From Desulfobacteraceae bacterium (GTDB taxonomy: Bacteria; Desulfobacterota; Desulfobacteria; Desulfobacterales; Desulfosarcinaceae): a stretch of DNA of 6,348 bases. Position 1 is the stretch's first letter; the number at the start of each line of letters is the position of its first letter. Positions 1 to 5,845 of the stretch are shown in pieces. The stretch lies in the NCBI GenBank assembly GCA_027025615.1, contig JALVQM010000120.1:1-6348 (forward strand), written 5' to 3'. Under the pieces are notes generated by a model, which worked only from the letters and a program-made list of their open reading frames with translations, did no database searches and had not been told where the DNA came from. The position numbers were made by a program, and so were the translations under genes.

Positions 1-555
1 GATGGCACCCCCGTTTTCCAATTGTTTGAGGATTTCCAGCGGAAATACCACGTTTGGATCTGATTCGGCCGCCGTGATGTCATAGCCTCCATGGCGAACT
101 TTGATTTCGGCGGCGGGTGTGTTTTTAGGGATTACCGAAAGAACCGGAGCTTCCTTCAGGGTTTCAAAGATGTGTTCAATTGCCTCCTGCTGGGTCATAT
201 TTTCAAAGCCGAGCGGCCGGGGATCATCGCCTTTTACGAAATGGCCGCTCGAAGTCAGCAAAGCCACCCGGCTTTTATTCAGATCTTTTTCAAGGGGACT
301 GAAAGGGCCTTCCGTATAAGCGAAGTTTTCCTGGTGGGCGTAACCTTCAAGCTGCCAGTGGATAATAAAAGCTTTCAATTTATCTATCCGGTTGCTGTCG
401 AGCGTTTCGATTACAACCTTGAAAAGTTCCTGGATAAAGCTTGCCGCCTTTTGCTCCGGCAGATGGGAAAGAAATTTGAAATTCAGGTCAGTCCGCTTGC
501 CGTAAAAGAATGAATCCTTGAACCGCTTGAACGTTTCTTCGAAAGTGTTTTCCAT
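1..555 (-). CDS. Selenoprotein B family protein of the glycine/sarcosine/betaine/D-proline reductase group (3' end outside window)
   Basis: Reading the minus strand from the ATG at 555-553 gives 185 codons without a stop, open at the left edge. Residues 1-95 form a mostly helical N-terminal extension. From about residue 96 the protein resembles the PrdB/GrdB family: a strand ending VALLTSSGHF (97-106), a GDDPRPLGF segment (109-117), VRHGGYD (153-159) and DPNVVFPLEILKQL (166-179). In D-proline reductase PrdB the equivalent stretches are followed, some 50-60 residues later, by the Sec- or Cys-containing active site, which here would lie beyond the edge. Start choice: AAGGA lies about 10 nt upstream of the ATG. 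In the known enzymes this subunit performs reductive cleavage with a selenol or thiol; many short homologues outside Clostridia have no tested substrate, so I do not assign one. The N-terminal extension is longer than in PrdB as I remember it. The family call rests on remembered motifs and is fairly sure; the function is unknown. Confidence 0.82.
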   Translation of the reverse strand, partial: MENTFEETFKRFKDSFFYGKRTDLNFKFLSHLPEQKAASFIQELFKVVIETLDSNRIDKLKAFIIHWQLEGYAHQENFAYTEGPFSPLEKDLNKSRVALLTSSGHFVKGDDPRPLGFENMTQQEAIEHIFETLKEAPVLSVIPKNTPAAEIKVRHGGYDITAAESDPNVVFPLEILKQLENGGAI

Positions 556-660
556 GGGGCGGTATCCTTTTTGGGTTAATTGGATCCTGGTCAATTCGCC
601 GAATTAATACAGCCTACTTTACCGTAAGGCCTTGATGGTCATTGGTCAAACAATTTAGGT

Positions 661-689
661 TTGCCAGTTGATTACAAGATGTCTATAGT
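661..689 (+). promoter_or_regulatory. Candidate sigma70-type promoter of the SPATA20/YyaL-family gene
   Basis: TTGCCA (661-666) matches the -35 consensus at five of six positions, and TATAGT (684-689) matches the -10 consensus at five of six, with an ideal 17-base spacer. Transcription would begin near 696, giving a leader of roughly 108 nt before the ATG at 804. This is a sequence match only; no start site is known. Confidence 0.55.
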
Positions 690-735
690 CAAAGGTAGAT
701 TGAGGCCCGATCCTAAGGCCGTTTGCACCGGATTT

Positions 736-773
736 GGGAAAACAGCAAAAAATATTCCAGGCCGGGTTTTCCC
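736..773 (+). repeat. Leader inverted repeat (possible stem-loop)
   Basis: GGGAAAAC (736-743) and GTTTTCCC (766-773) are perfect 8-base inverted arms around a 22-base A-rich loop, inside the predicted leader of the gene starting at 804. No T-run follows, so it is not an intrinsic terminator. It could be an mRNA stem-loop or chance. Confidence 0.35.
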
Positions 774-792
774 TACCATCATTTCCAGCCCC

Positions 793-798
793 GGGGAG
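793..798 (+). promoter_or_regulatory. Shine-Dalgarno that decides the start at 804
   Basis: GGGGAG lies five bases before the ATG at 804 and supports it over the upstream in-frame TTG at 723. Its G-run is the right half of a CCCCGGGG palindrome (789-796), which could partly hide it in the mRNA. Confidence 0.6.
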
Positions 799-803
799 CC
801 GTC

Positions 804-2909
804 ATGAAAAGTAATCGTCTGATAAATGAAAAAAGCCCTTACCTGCTTCAACACGCCCATAATCCGGTAAACTGGTGGCCCTGGTGTGCGGAAGCTTTTG
901 ATCAGGCTCGCCGACTGGACAAACCTCTGTTTGTGTCCATCGGTTATTCCACCTGCCACTGGTGCCATGTGATGGAACAAGAATCGTTTCAGGATTTACA
1001 GGCGGCCTCTGTGTTGAACCAGGCCTTTATCTGCGTAAAGGTGGATCGGGAAGAACGCCCTGATGTGGATGCGGTTTTCATGGCCGCCTGCCAAGTCCTG
1101 GGAGGCAATTGCGGCTGGCCCCTGACCATTGTAATGACCCCTGATAAAAGGCCGTTTTTTGCCGCCACTTACCTTCCCAGGACTAATACTTTCGGCCGGC
1201 CCGGGCTGATAGAAATAAGCCGGAAAATTGCTTCCCTTTGGCAGGATCAGAGGCAGATGGTCAACAATACGGCCGACCAGGTGGCCAGGGTTTTGGCCAG
1301 TTCTTTTTCCTTTGCCGGTATAAGCGGTAAACTTCAGCCGGACATACTTGAGCAGGCCGGTAAATTCCTTGAGGAAAGTTACGATGCGGACAGAGGAGGC
1401 TTTAACGGTGCACCCAAGTTTCCCATGCCCCACAGGCTGATTTTCTTGATGCGCCGGGCTGCAAGAACAGGTAACCGGAAGTGGATGCAGATGGCAACCG
1501 CAACCCTGGGCGCCATGCGCAGGGGTGGTATATGGGATCACGTGGGATATGGTTTCCACCGTTACAGTACGGATGCAAACTGGATTGTGCCGCATTTCGA
1601 AAAAATGCTTTATGACCAGGCCCTTCTGGCAATGGCTTACCTTGAGGCATTCCAGATTACCGGTGATCAGGAATGGGCCGGGACAGCCCGTGAAATTTTT
1701 ACCTACCTGGCAGACAAGCTGAGTCATCGGCAGGCAGGGTTTTTTGCAGCCCAGGATGCTGACACCCAGGGTGAAGAGGGCAGGTTTTACCTTTGGGATC
1801 TGGATCAGTTCCTTTCAGTGGCCGATGACAGTCAGCCTATAGCCTGGCAGGATATTTTCAACTTGCGCCGTGAGGGAAATATCAACCAGCAGGCAAGTGG
1901 CGGGTCAAACGGTTTAAATGTCCTTTATCTTTCCCGTACCTGGAAACAATGGGCCTCCAGTATCCAGATGGAAGAAAAGCAGCTCACTGAAAAATGGGAA
2001 GTTTTGCGCGGCAGACTCTACCTGGAACGTGAGAAGAGAACGGCTCCCCTGACCGACGATAAAATTCTCACCGATTGGAACGGGTTGGTTATTGCTGCTC
2101 TGGCCATGGCAGCCCGGATTCTCGGCATAAGACAATATCTTGCTGAGGCTGTCAATACAGTCGATTTCATATTTGAAAAACTTGTTACGGGCGACGGGTT
2201 ACTGAAGCACAGTTTTTGTAAAAACCATGCAGCGGACTACGGCCTGGCTTCGGATTATGCTTATTTTATTGCCGGTCTGCTGGAGCTGTACCGCACCACC
2301 TTGGATGCTGAATACCTTGAAAAGGTTCTGGATCTCCAGGCTAAAATGGACGATCTTTTTTACGATTCAGAACAAGGGGGTTATTATTTAGCTCCACGTG
2401 ATTCAAACGAATTGCCCGTGTTGCCTAAAGATCTGTATGATGGTGCCATGCCCTCGGTAAATTCAGTTGCTTTGAACAACCTTGTTGTTCTGGAACGTTT
2501 GACCGGAGACCCGGGATTCAGGCAAAAATCGAACGCTTTGACCCAGGCTTTTGGAGGCGAAGTTCAGCGACAGCCGGTATCGTTTACCCATTTTTTGAAT
2601 GGACTGGAACTGGCCTGGCAGCCCACGGTGCGGGTGTTGATTCTTGCTTCCGGTTTTGACCGGCAGGTGGAGTCGATCCTGGAAAAGCTCAATCGTATCC
2701 ATGCCCCAGGACTGGCGGTTATTTTAAAAACACCTGAAAATGCGTCCTTTCTTGAGAAAGTTGCCCCTTTTACAGCCGAATTTGACCAGGAAAAGGATGG
2801 GGCCTCTGTTTACATGCTTTCCAATGGTGATTCCAGGCCGCTGACCGGTGATATTGAAGATATACGCAGGTGCCTTGAACCTGTCCTGAGCGTTCCTGAT
2901 TCTGGTTAA
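804..2909 (+). CDS. SPATA20/YyaL-family thioredoxin-domain protein (DUF255)
   Basis: The 701-residue protein fits the SPATA20/YyaL family (DUF255, thioredoxin-like DsbH-type domain) in length and domain order. Residues 1-165 are the thioredoxin-like domain: the family N-terminus (NEKSPYLLQHAHNPVNWW), the redox motif STCHWCHVM with Cys51 and Cys54, then VKVDREERPDVD and a GWPL cis-proline-type segment. From about residue 185 the protein continues as an (alpha/alpha)6-barrel-like region related to sugar epimerases/glycosidases, with GAPKF (202-206), HFEKMLYDQ (264-272), a DADTQGEEGRFYLWD stretch (318-332) and YDGAMPSVNS (545-554). No signal peptide or membrane segment is visible, so it should be cytoplasmic. 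Start choice: the frame opens further upstream at a TTG (723), but family homology begins at the ATG at 804, which has GGGGAG five bases upstream. The substrate of this family is not established; a thiol-redox role is inferred from the intact CxxC. Family assignment is very sure. Confidence 0.95.
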   Translation: MKSNRLINEKSPYLLQHAHNPVNWWPWCAEAFDQARRLDKPLFVSIGYSTCHWCHVMEQESFQDLQAASVLNQAFICVKVDREERPDVDAVFMAACQVLGGNCGWPLTIVMTPDKRPFFAATYLPRTNTFGRPGLIEISRKIASLWQDQRQMVNNTADQVARVLASSFSFAGISGKLQPDILEQAGKFLEESYDADRGGFNGAPKFPMPHRLIFLMRRAARTGNRKWMQMATATLGAMRRGGIWDHVGYGFHRYSTDANWIVPHFEKMLYDQALLAMAYLEAFQITGDQEWAGTAREIFTYLADKLSHRQAGFFAAQDADTQGEEGRFYLWDLDQFLSVADDSQPIAWQDIFNLRREGNINQQASGGSNGLNVLYLSRTWKQWASSIQMEEKQLTEKWEVLRGRLYLEREKRTAPLTDDKILTDWNGLVIAALAMAARILGIRQYLAEAVNTVDFIFEKLVTGDGLLKHSFCKNHAADYGLASDYAYFIAGLLELYRTTLDAEYLEKVLDLQAKMDDLFYDSEQGGYYLAPRDSNELPVLPKDLYDGAMPSVNSVALNNLVVLERLTGDPGFRQKSNALTQAFGGEVQRQPVSFTHFLNGLELAWQPTVRVLILASGFDRQVESILEKLNRIHAPGLAVILKTPENASFLEKVAPFTAEFDQEKDGASVYMLSNGDSRPLTGDIEDIRRCLEPVLSVPDSG

Positions 2910-2934
2910 ATATTTACATTGCTTAATATTAACC
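2904..2934 (+). repeat. Imperfect inverted repeat spanning the stop codon
   Basis: GGTTAAATATT (2904-2914) and AATATTAACC (2925-2934) pair over ten bases with one bulged A, around a ten-base loop; the TAA stop (2907-2909) sits in the left arm. The stem is AT-rich and no T-run follows, so it is a poor intrinsic terminator. It may act as a 3' stabilising hairpin or be chance. Confidence 0.3.
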
Positions 2935-2989
2935 TGTCATAGCGATACCTGCTAAACCTGGCATGCCGCCTGGCGGGCTGCCGACAAGA

Positions 2990-3018
2990 TTGAAAAGCGC
3001 TCATATCAGGTTCAAAAT
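2990..3018 (+). promoter_or_regulatory. Weak promoter candidate for the rhodanese/ferritin-like gene
   Basis: TTGAAA (2990-2995, five of six at -35) and CAAAAT (3013-3018, four of six at -10) are separated by 17 bases. Transcription would start near 3025, just before the inverted repeat at 3028-3045. The match is modest and could be chance. Confidence 0.35.
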
Positions 3019-3027
3019 TGTTTACAT

Positions 3028-3045
3028 CCGGATCAGTTGATCCGG
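3028..3045 (+). promoter_or_regulatory. Perfect inverted repeat, possible operator or leader hairpin
   Basis: CCGGATCA and TGATCCGG are perfect 8-base arms separated by GT. As RNA this could form a seven-pair stem with an AGTT loop. It lies 47 bases before the start codon and just past the predicted transcription start, where a repressor would block transcription. I do not recognise it as the site of a specific regulator. The T-run downstream (3056-3061) starts 11 bases after the arm, so a terminator is unlikely. Confidence 0.4.
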
Positions 3046-3079
3046 TAGCTGAATAATTTTTCAGGTAACTACGAAAAGC

Positions 3080-3085
3080 AGGAGG
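3080..3085 (+). promoter_or_regulatory. Strong Shine-Dalgarno of the rhodanese/ferritin-like gene
   Basis: AGGAGG with a seven-base spacer to the ATG at 3093 is close to ideal; it fixes the start and predicts efficient translation. Confidence 0.85.
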
Positions 3086-3092
3086 CAGGCGG

Positions 3093-3917
3093 ATGAAAAC
3101 CAAGTTTGAAGATTTGCAGCCGGAACAGTTACGCAGGTTGATCAGCAGCCGCCGGGAAGGTGAATATTTGCTTATAGATGTTCGGCAGCCTGGAGAATAC
3201 GAGCAGGGGCACATTCCCGGTGCAAAACTTATCCCGGTTATGGAGCTTGTACGTACGGTTCACGACCTGCCGGCGGAAAAGGATCTGATTTTTTATTGCC
3301 GTTCAGGCAGCCGTTCTGCTGCCGCTGCAACCCTGGCAGGCGAGGAATTGAAATCCGGCAACCGGATTTTTAACCTGGCCGGTGGTATCCTGGCCTGGGA
3401 CGGGCATAAAGTTGAAGGCTGGCCTAAACTAAAGCTTTTCAAAGTCTCGGCTATTGTGGATGAAAGCTTCCGTATGGCCATGGATTTGGAAAAAGGCGCC
3501 CAGCGTTTTTATACTTATCTGGCCGATCGTTTTAAAAACGAGCCCTGGGCGGCTGTGTTCAATGAGTTGGCCCGGGCCGAAAGGGCCCATGCCCGTACAA
3601 TTTACGGATATTGGCAGAAGTCAGGCGGGACAAGCCTGGATTTTGACACCCTTTACGGACGTTTGGAAGGTGAAATTATCGAAGGCGGAAAATCTTTGAT
3701 TGAAGTCCTTGAACAAGTGGTGCAGGTCAAAACCGACCGGTGCGTGCAGCTGATGGAGTTGGCCCTGTCTGTTGAAAACTCTGCTTTTGATTTATACCGT
3801 ACCCTTGCCGGGCTGGATGCTGAAGAAGAGATCAGCACAGCTTTTCTTGGAATTGCCCAGGCAGAAAAGGCCCACATGCAAACTTTGATTAACAATATCG
3901 GTACGTGTTCCGAATGA
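3093..3917 (+). CDS. Rhodanese domain fused to a ferritin-like (rubrerythrin-type) diiron domain
   Basis: The 274-residue protein has two domains. Residues 5-110 are a single-domain rhodanese: LLIDVRQPGEYEQGHIPGA (26-44), the active-site loop CRSGSRS with persulfide-forming Cys69, and NLAGGILAW (94-102). Residues 120-270 are a four-helix ferritin-like domain with two symmetric half-sites: Glu133 then Glu163-x-x-His166, and Glu228 then Glu258-x-x-His261, each pair 30 residues apart. All six usual diiron ligands are present; the extra glutamate three residues before the third ligand in classical rubrerythrin is Leu225 here, and there is no rubredoxin domain. No signal peptide is seen, so it should be cytoplasmic. 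Rhodaneses transfer sulfane sulfur and rubrerythrins reduce peroxide in anaerobes, so a role in sulfur handling under oxidative stress is a reasonable inference, not shown. Similar fusions occur, to my knowledge, in Desulfobacterota. Domain calls are very sure. Confidence 0.93.
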   Translation: MKTKFEDLQPEQLRRLISSRREGEYLLIDVRQPGEYEQGHIPGAKLIPVMELVRTVHDLPAEKDLIFYCRSGSRSAAAATLAGEELKSGNRIFNLAGGILAWDGHKVEGWPKLKLFKVSAIVDESFRMAMDLEKGAQRFYTYLADRFKNEPWAAVFNELARAERAHARTIYGYWQKSGGTSLDFDTLYGRLEGEIIEGGKSLIEVLEQVVQVKTDRCVQLMELALSVENSAFDLYRTLAGLDAEEEISTAFLGIAQAEKAHMQTLINNIGTCSE

Positions 3918-4072
3918 CGGACTGCCGGCAATCCATCAGCGGCAAACAATATGTCCGGCATGGAGCTGTGGAAGCGGACTTAATCCCAGTCCTTCCTGAT
4001 TCTGCAGCATTTGCCAATTATACCGATTCAACCCGGTAGTTGTTTTGTCCAATCCTGCCATATGACAACCTG
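3918..4072. other. Convergent intergenic spacer
   Basis: The 155 bases lie between the 3' ends of two convergent genes. They contain short hairpin candidates: GGACT/AGTCC (3976-3980 and 3988-3992) and TACCG/CGGTA (4021-4025 and 4034-4038). I see no convincing ORF. Termination for both directions must happen here or inside the opposing genes. Confidence 0.5.
4021..4047 (+). terminator. Weak terminator candidate for the rhodanese/ferritin-like gene
   Basis: TACCG (4021-4025) and CGGTA (4034-4038) form a five-pair stem with an eight-base loop, followed by the T-rich GTTGTTTTG on the plus strand. The stem is short and the T-run is interrupted, so this is only a candidate. On the minus strand only a weak AT stretch follows. 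Confidence 0.25.
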
Positions 4073-5704
4073 TTAATTTGCCATGTAGGTGTCAAGTGCT
4101 TCGGCCAGAGTGTCTGCGGTAAACGGTTTGTGAATTATCTGGTTTACCCCTGCCTGGAAAGCGGCTTCGTTGTCGCTGCATTCATTCTGGGTGGTGACCA
4201 TTACAATGGGGAGTTGCTTGCTGTCGAACCACTGGCGGATTGCCCGGATCAGGTCGACTCCGCTCATTTCAGGCATGTTGAGATCGGTAAAAATAAAATC
4301 AGGTTTTATTTCGCGAACCTTGGCCACGGCTTCTTCTGGATTGGCAAAAAGGATCGGTTCACATCCGATTTGGTGCAGGGCACTACGGTATATGTTGAGG
4401 ATCATTTTAGAATCATCAACGGCAAAGACGTTTGGCCTGGGCTGCTGAGAATTTTTTTCCGGCCTGACCCTGGCGGACAATTCTTCCAGTCCGTTGGCTA
4501 TCATAAGTGCCATAAAATGCTTGCGAATTTCCGGGTGGGCCTTGCTGCCAAGATAGTCCACGGCAAAATCACGAAAATCTGATCCTTCAATCAGGTCAAG
4601 GAAGATTGTATCACATTGGGCGTCGATGACGGTTTTACTTATGGGTCTTTTTTTAGGGTCTTCGATCATGACCATGTTTTTAACCCCGGCGGCCAGGACA
4701 GTGTTGTAATTGAAATCTATGGCCTGGGCTGCGGCTGCGCGTACGTTTTGTACAGGATCCTCCAGCCCCTGGGCCAAAGTAATGGCCCCTTTTTGTACCG
4801 GCATCCGTCCGAGGGCTTCGTAAGCGGCAAACCTGACATTGGCATCGGCCGGCTGGTTGTGGAGAAGCTTGCGTATGGGGGCAATGGCCGATTCATCGGC
4901 GATTTCTCCCAGGACATTTAGGGAATGGATAAGCAGGTCCGGATCGTCATGATGCAGGTTGTCGATCAGGAAAGGGACAGCCTTGGCCCCGATTTCCACC
5001 AGGTGCTGTCTGGCTGCATTGCGGACATGGGCATGCCTTGATGACAGGCATGCGTTTAGTTGTTCCAGTGCTTCGGACAGCTGGGTGGAAGCAAGAACAT
5101 CCAGGATAATAATATCCAGGTCAGGATCGGCTCCGAGTTTTTCAGACAGGCGTTGGATCGCTGTTGGTGTTCCCAGCTGTCCTAAGGCCTGGATGGCTGC
5201 TATGATCAGCTCGGCGGAGGGTGAATATAGATATTCGGATATGGAGGTTGTTGCCCCGGCATCACCGATCATACCAAGGGCCCTGATGATACTGCGCAGT
5301 ACCTGTTCATCACGCTCTTCATGCATGACTGACATCAAAATGGGTACAGCCGACTCTTGCCTGATCTCGCCCAGCAAAGCAGCCAGTATTACACGATAAT
5401 TGGGTCGTGATTCCCTGCGCATCAGGTCCAGAACAGTTTCCGGGTTTTCCAGGGCTCTGGAAAACAAAGTTTCCCTGAAGGATGACCACGTGGCTTCATC
5501 GTGGTTCCCGGAAGCCAGAAGCCCGGTTAAAACCTCGATGGTAAAGGCCGGATCAGCCCTGAGCAGATGTAAGATAGCCACTTTACGGGTGCTGGGATCG
5601 ACTTCCGGCAGATGTGTCAACACGAGGCGTGCTTTGAGCTTGTCGCCGGTTTTGATATCGAATTCTAATTCTGAAAGTAAATCCTGAGGGTTGATTTGTC
5701 CCAC
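4073..5704 (-). CDS. HEAT-repeat protein with C-terminal CheY-like receiver domain
   Basis: The 543-residue protein starts with a helical segment. Residues 95-330 are about seven or eight HEAT-type helical repeats, visible as recurring units such as ALLGEI-QESAVPIL, ALGMIGDAGA, ALGQLGTPTAI, NVLGEIADESAIAPI and ALGRMPVQKGA. Residues 331-421 are a non-repeat connector, then a receiver domain (423-543) with every phosphorylation residue: Asp430-Asp431, acceptor Asp474 in FTDLNMPEMSG, Thr504 and Lys526 in HKPF. There is no DNA-binding or enzymatic output domain, so the HEAT array is the likely output, probably through protein-protein contacts controlled by phosphorylation. No histidine kinase is in the window. 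Start choice: the frame opens at an ATG (5737) without a ribosome site, whereas the GTG at 5704-5702 has GGAGGT six bases upstream; I chose the GTG. No signal peptide or membrane segment, hence cytoplasmic. Domains are sure; the partner is unknown. Confidence 0.93.
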   Translation of the reverse strand: MGQINPQDLLSELEFDIKTGDKLKARLVLTHLPEVDPSTRKVAILHLLRADPAFTIEVLTGLLASGNHDEATWSSFRETLFSRALENPETVLDLMRRESRPNYRVILAALLGEIRQESAVPILMSVMHEERDEQVLRSIIRALGMIGDAGATTSISEYLYSPSAELIIAAIQALGQLGTPTAIQRLSEKLGADPDLDIIILDVLASTQLSEALEQLNACLSSRHAHVRNAARQHLVEIGAKAVPFLIDNLHHDDPDLLIHSLNVLGEIADESAIAPIRKLLHNQPADANVRFAAYEALGRMPVQKGAITLAQGLEDPVQNVRAAAAQAIDFNYNTVLAAGVKNMVMIEDPKKRPISKTVIDAQCDTIFLDLIEGSDFRDFAVDYLGSKAHPEIRKHFMALMIANGLEELSARVRPEKNSQQPRPNVFAVDDSKMILNIYRSALHQIGCEPILFANPEEAVAKVREIKPDFIFTDLNMPEMSGVDLIRAIRQWFDSKQLPIVMVTTQNECSDNEAAFQAGVNQIIHKPFTADTLAEALDTYMAN

Positions 5705-5845
5705 TTGTGGACCTCCATGATCTAAGACGATGTGCATACATGATTAATATCGCCAGACCATGGGCAGGCTTTAGCCAGGTAACTATTAAAAGCGGTTTTT
5801 GCAGGACCTGCCCCGGGCCTTTTTGGAGCGTAAGCCCTGAGGTTG
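5705..5845. other. Spacer between the DUF4340 gene and the HEAT/receiver gene
   Basis: The 141 bases separate two minus-strand genes. Read on the minus strand they hold a small hairpin (GCAG-GTC-CTGC, 5811-5801) with an A-run and then CTTTT after it, a poor terminator, and an isolated -10-like TTTAAT (5790-5785) without a matching -35 box. A promoter for the HEAT/receiver gene is expected here but I cannot point to a good one, so co-transcription with the upstream gene remains possible. Confidence 0.45.
5711..5716 (-). promoter_or_regulatory. Shine-Dalgarno that decides the GTG start at 5704
   Basis: On the minus strand GGAGGT (5716-5711) lies six bases before the GTG at 5704-5702. It falls inside the 11-codon extension that the ATG at 5737 would add, which argues for the shorter protein. 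Confidence 0.75.

Larger units (their letters stand above)
556..803. other. Divergent intergenic region
   Basis: These 248 bases separate the start codons of two divergent genes, so promoters for both should lie here. The plus-strand candidate (661-689) is good. For the minus-strand gene the best I find is TTGACC (649-644) and TACGGT (626-621) with a 17-base spacer, which is weak in the -10 box. The right part (about 696-803) is the leader of the plus-strand gene and holds an inverted repeat. I see no small ORF with a convincing ribosome binding site. Confidence 0.6.
2910..3092. other. Intergenic spacer between the two plus-strand genes
   Basis: The 183-base spacer holds the stop-codon inverted repeat, a GC-rich imperfect hairpin (2960-2982, arms GGCA-GCC / GGC-TGCC with a one-base bulge and no T-run), a weak promoter candidate and a strong 8-base inverted repeat. 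The length and the promoter candidate suggest that the downstream gene can be transcribed on its own; read-through from upstream is not excluded. Confidence 0.5.

Noticed and set aside
91..513. 140-codon plus-strand open frame at the left end
   Set aside because: It lies wholly opposite the selenoprotein-B-family gene, whose translation shows clear family motifs; the plus frame has no recognisable domain.
723..803. 27-codon N-terminal extension of the SPATA20-family protein from a TTG
   Set aside because: Family homology begins at the ATG at 804, which has its own ribosome site; the extension contains the leader inverted repeat.
996..1727. 243-codon minus-strand open frame inside the SPATA20-family gene
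   Set aside because: It is antisense to a strongly conserved coding region, shows no domain pattern and has no promoter or ribosome site I can support.
2960..2982. GC-rich hairpin as intrinsic terminator of the SPATA20-family gene
   Set aside because: The stem is bulged and no T-run follows; termination here would need another mechanism.
4040..4582. 180-codon plus-strand open frame opposite the receiver domain
   Set aside because: The minus strand encodes a receiver domain with all catalytic residues; the plus frame is a shadow.
5761..5785. Sigma54-like promoter (TGGC ... TGC on the minus strand) before the HEAT/receiver gene
   Set aside because: The GG and GC elements are one base too close and the -12 box lacks the usual TTGC.
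5801..5820. Terminator of the DUF4340 gene at the GCAGG/CCTGC repeat
   Set aside because: After leaving a three-base loop only four pairs remain, and an A-run rather than a T-run follows directly on the transcript strand.
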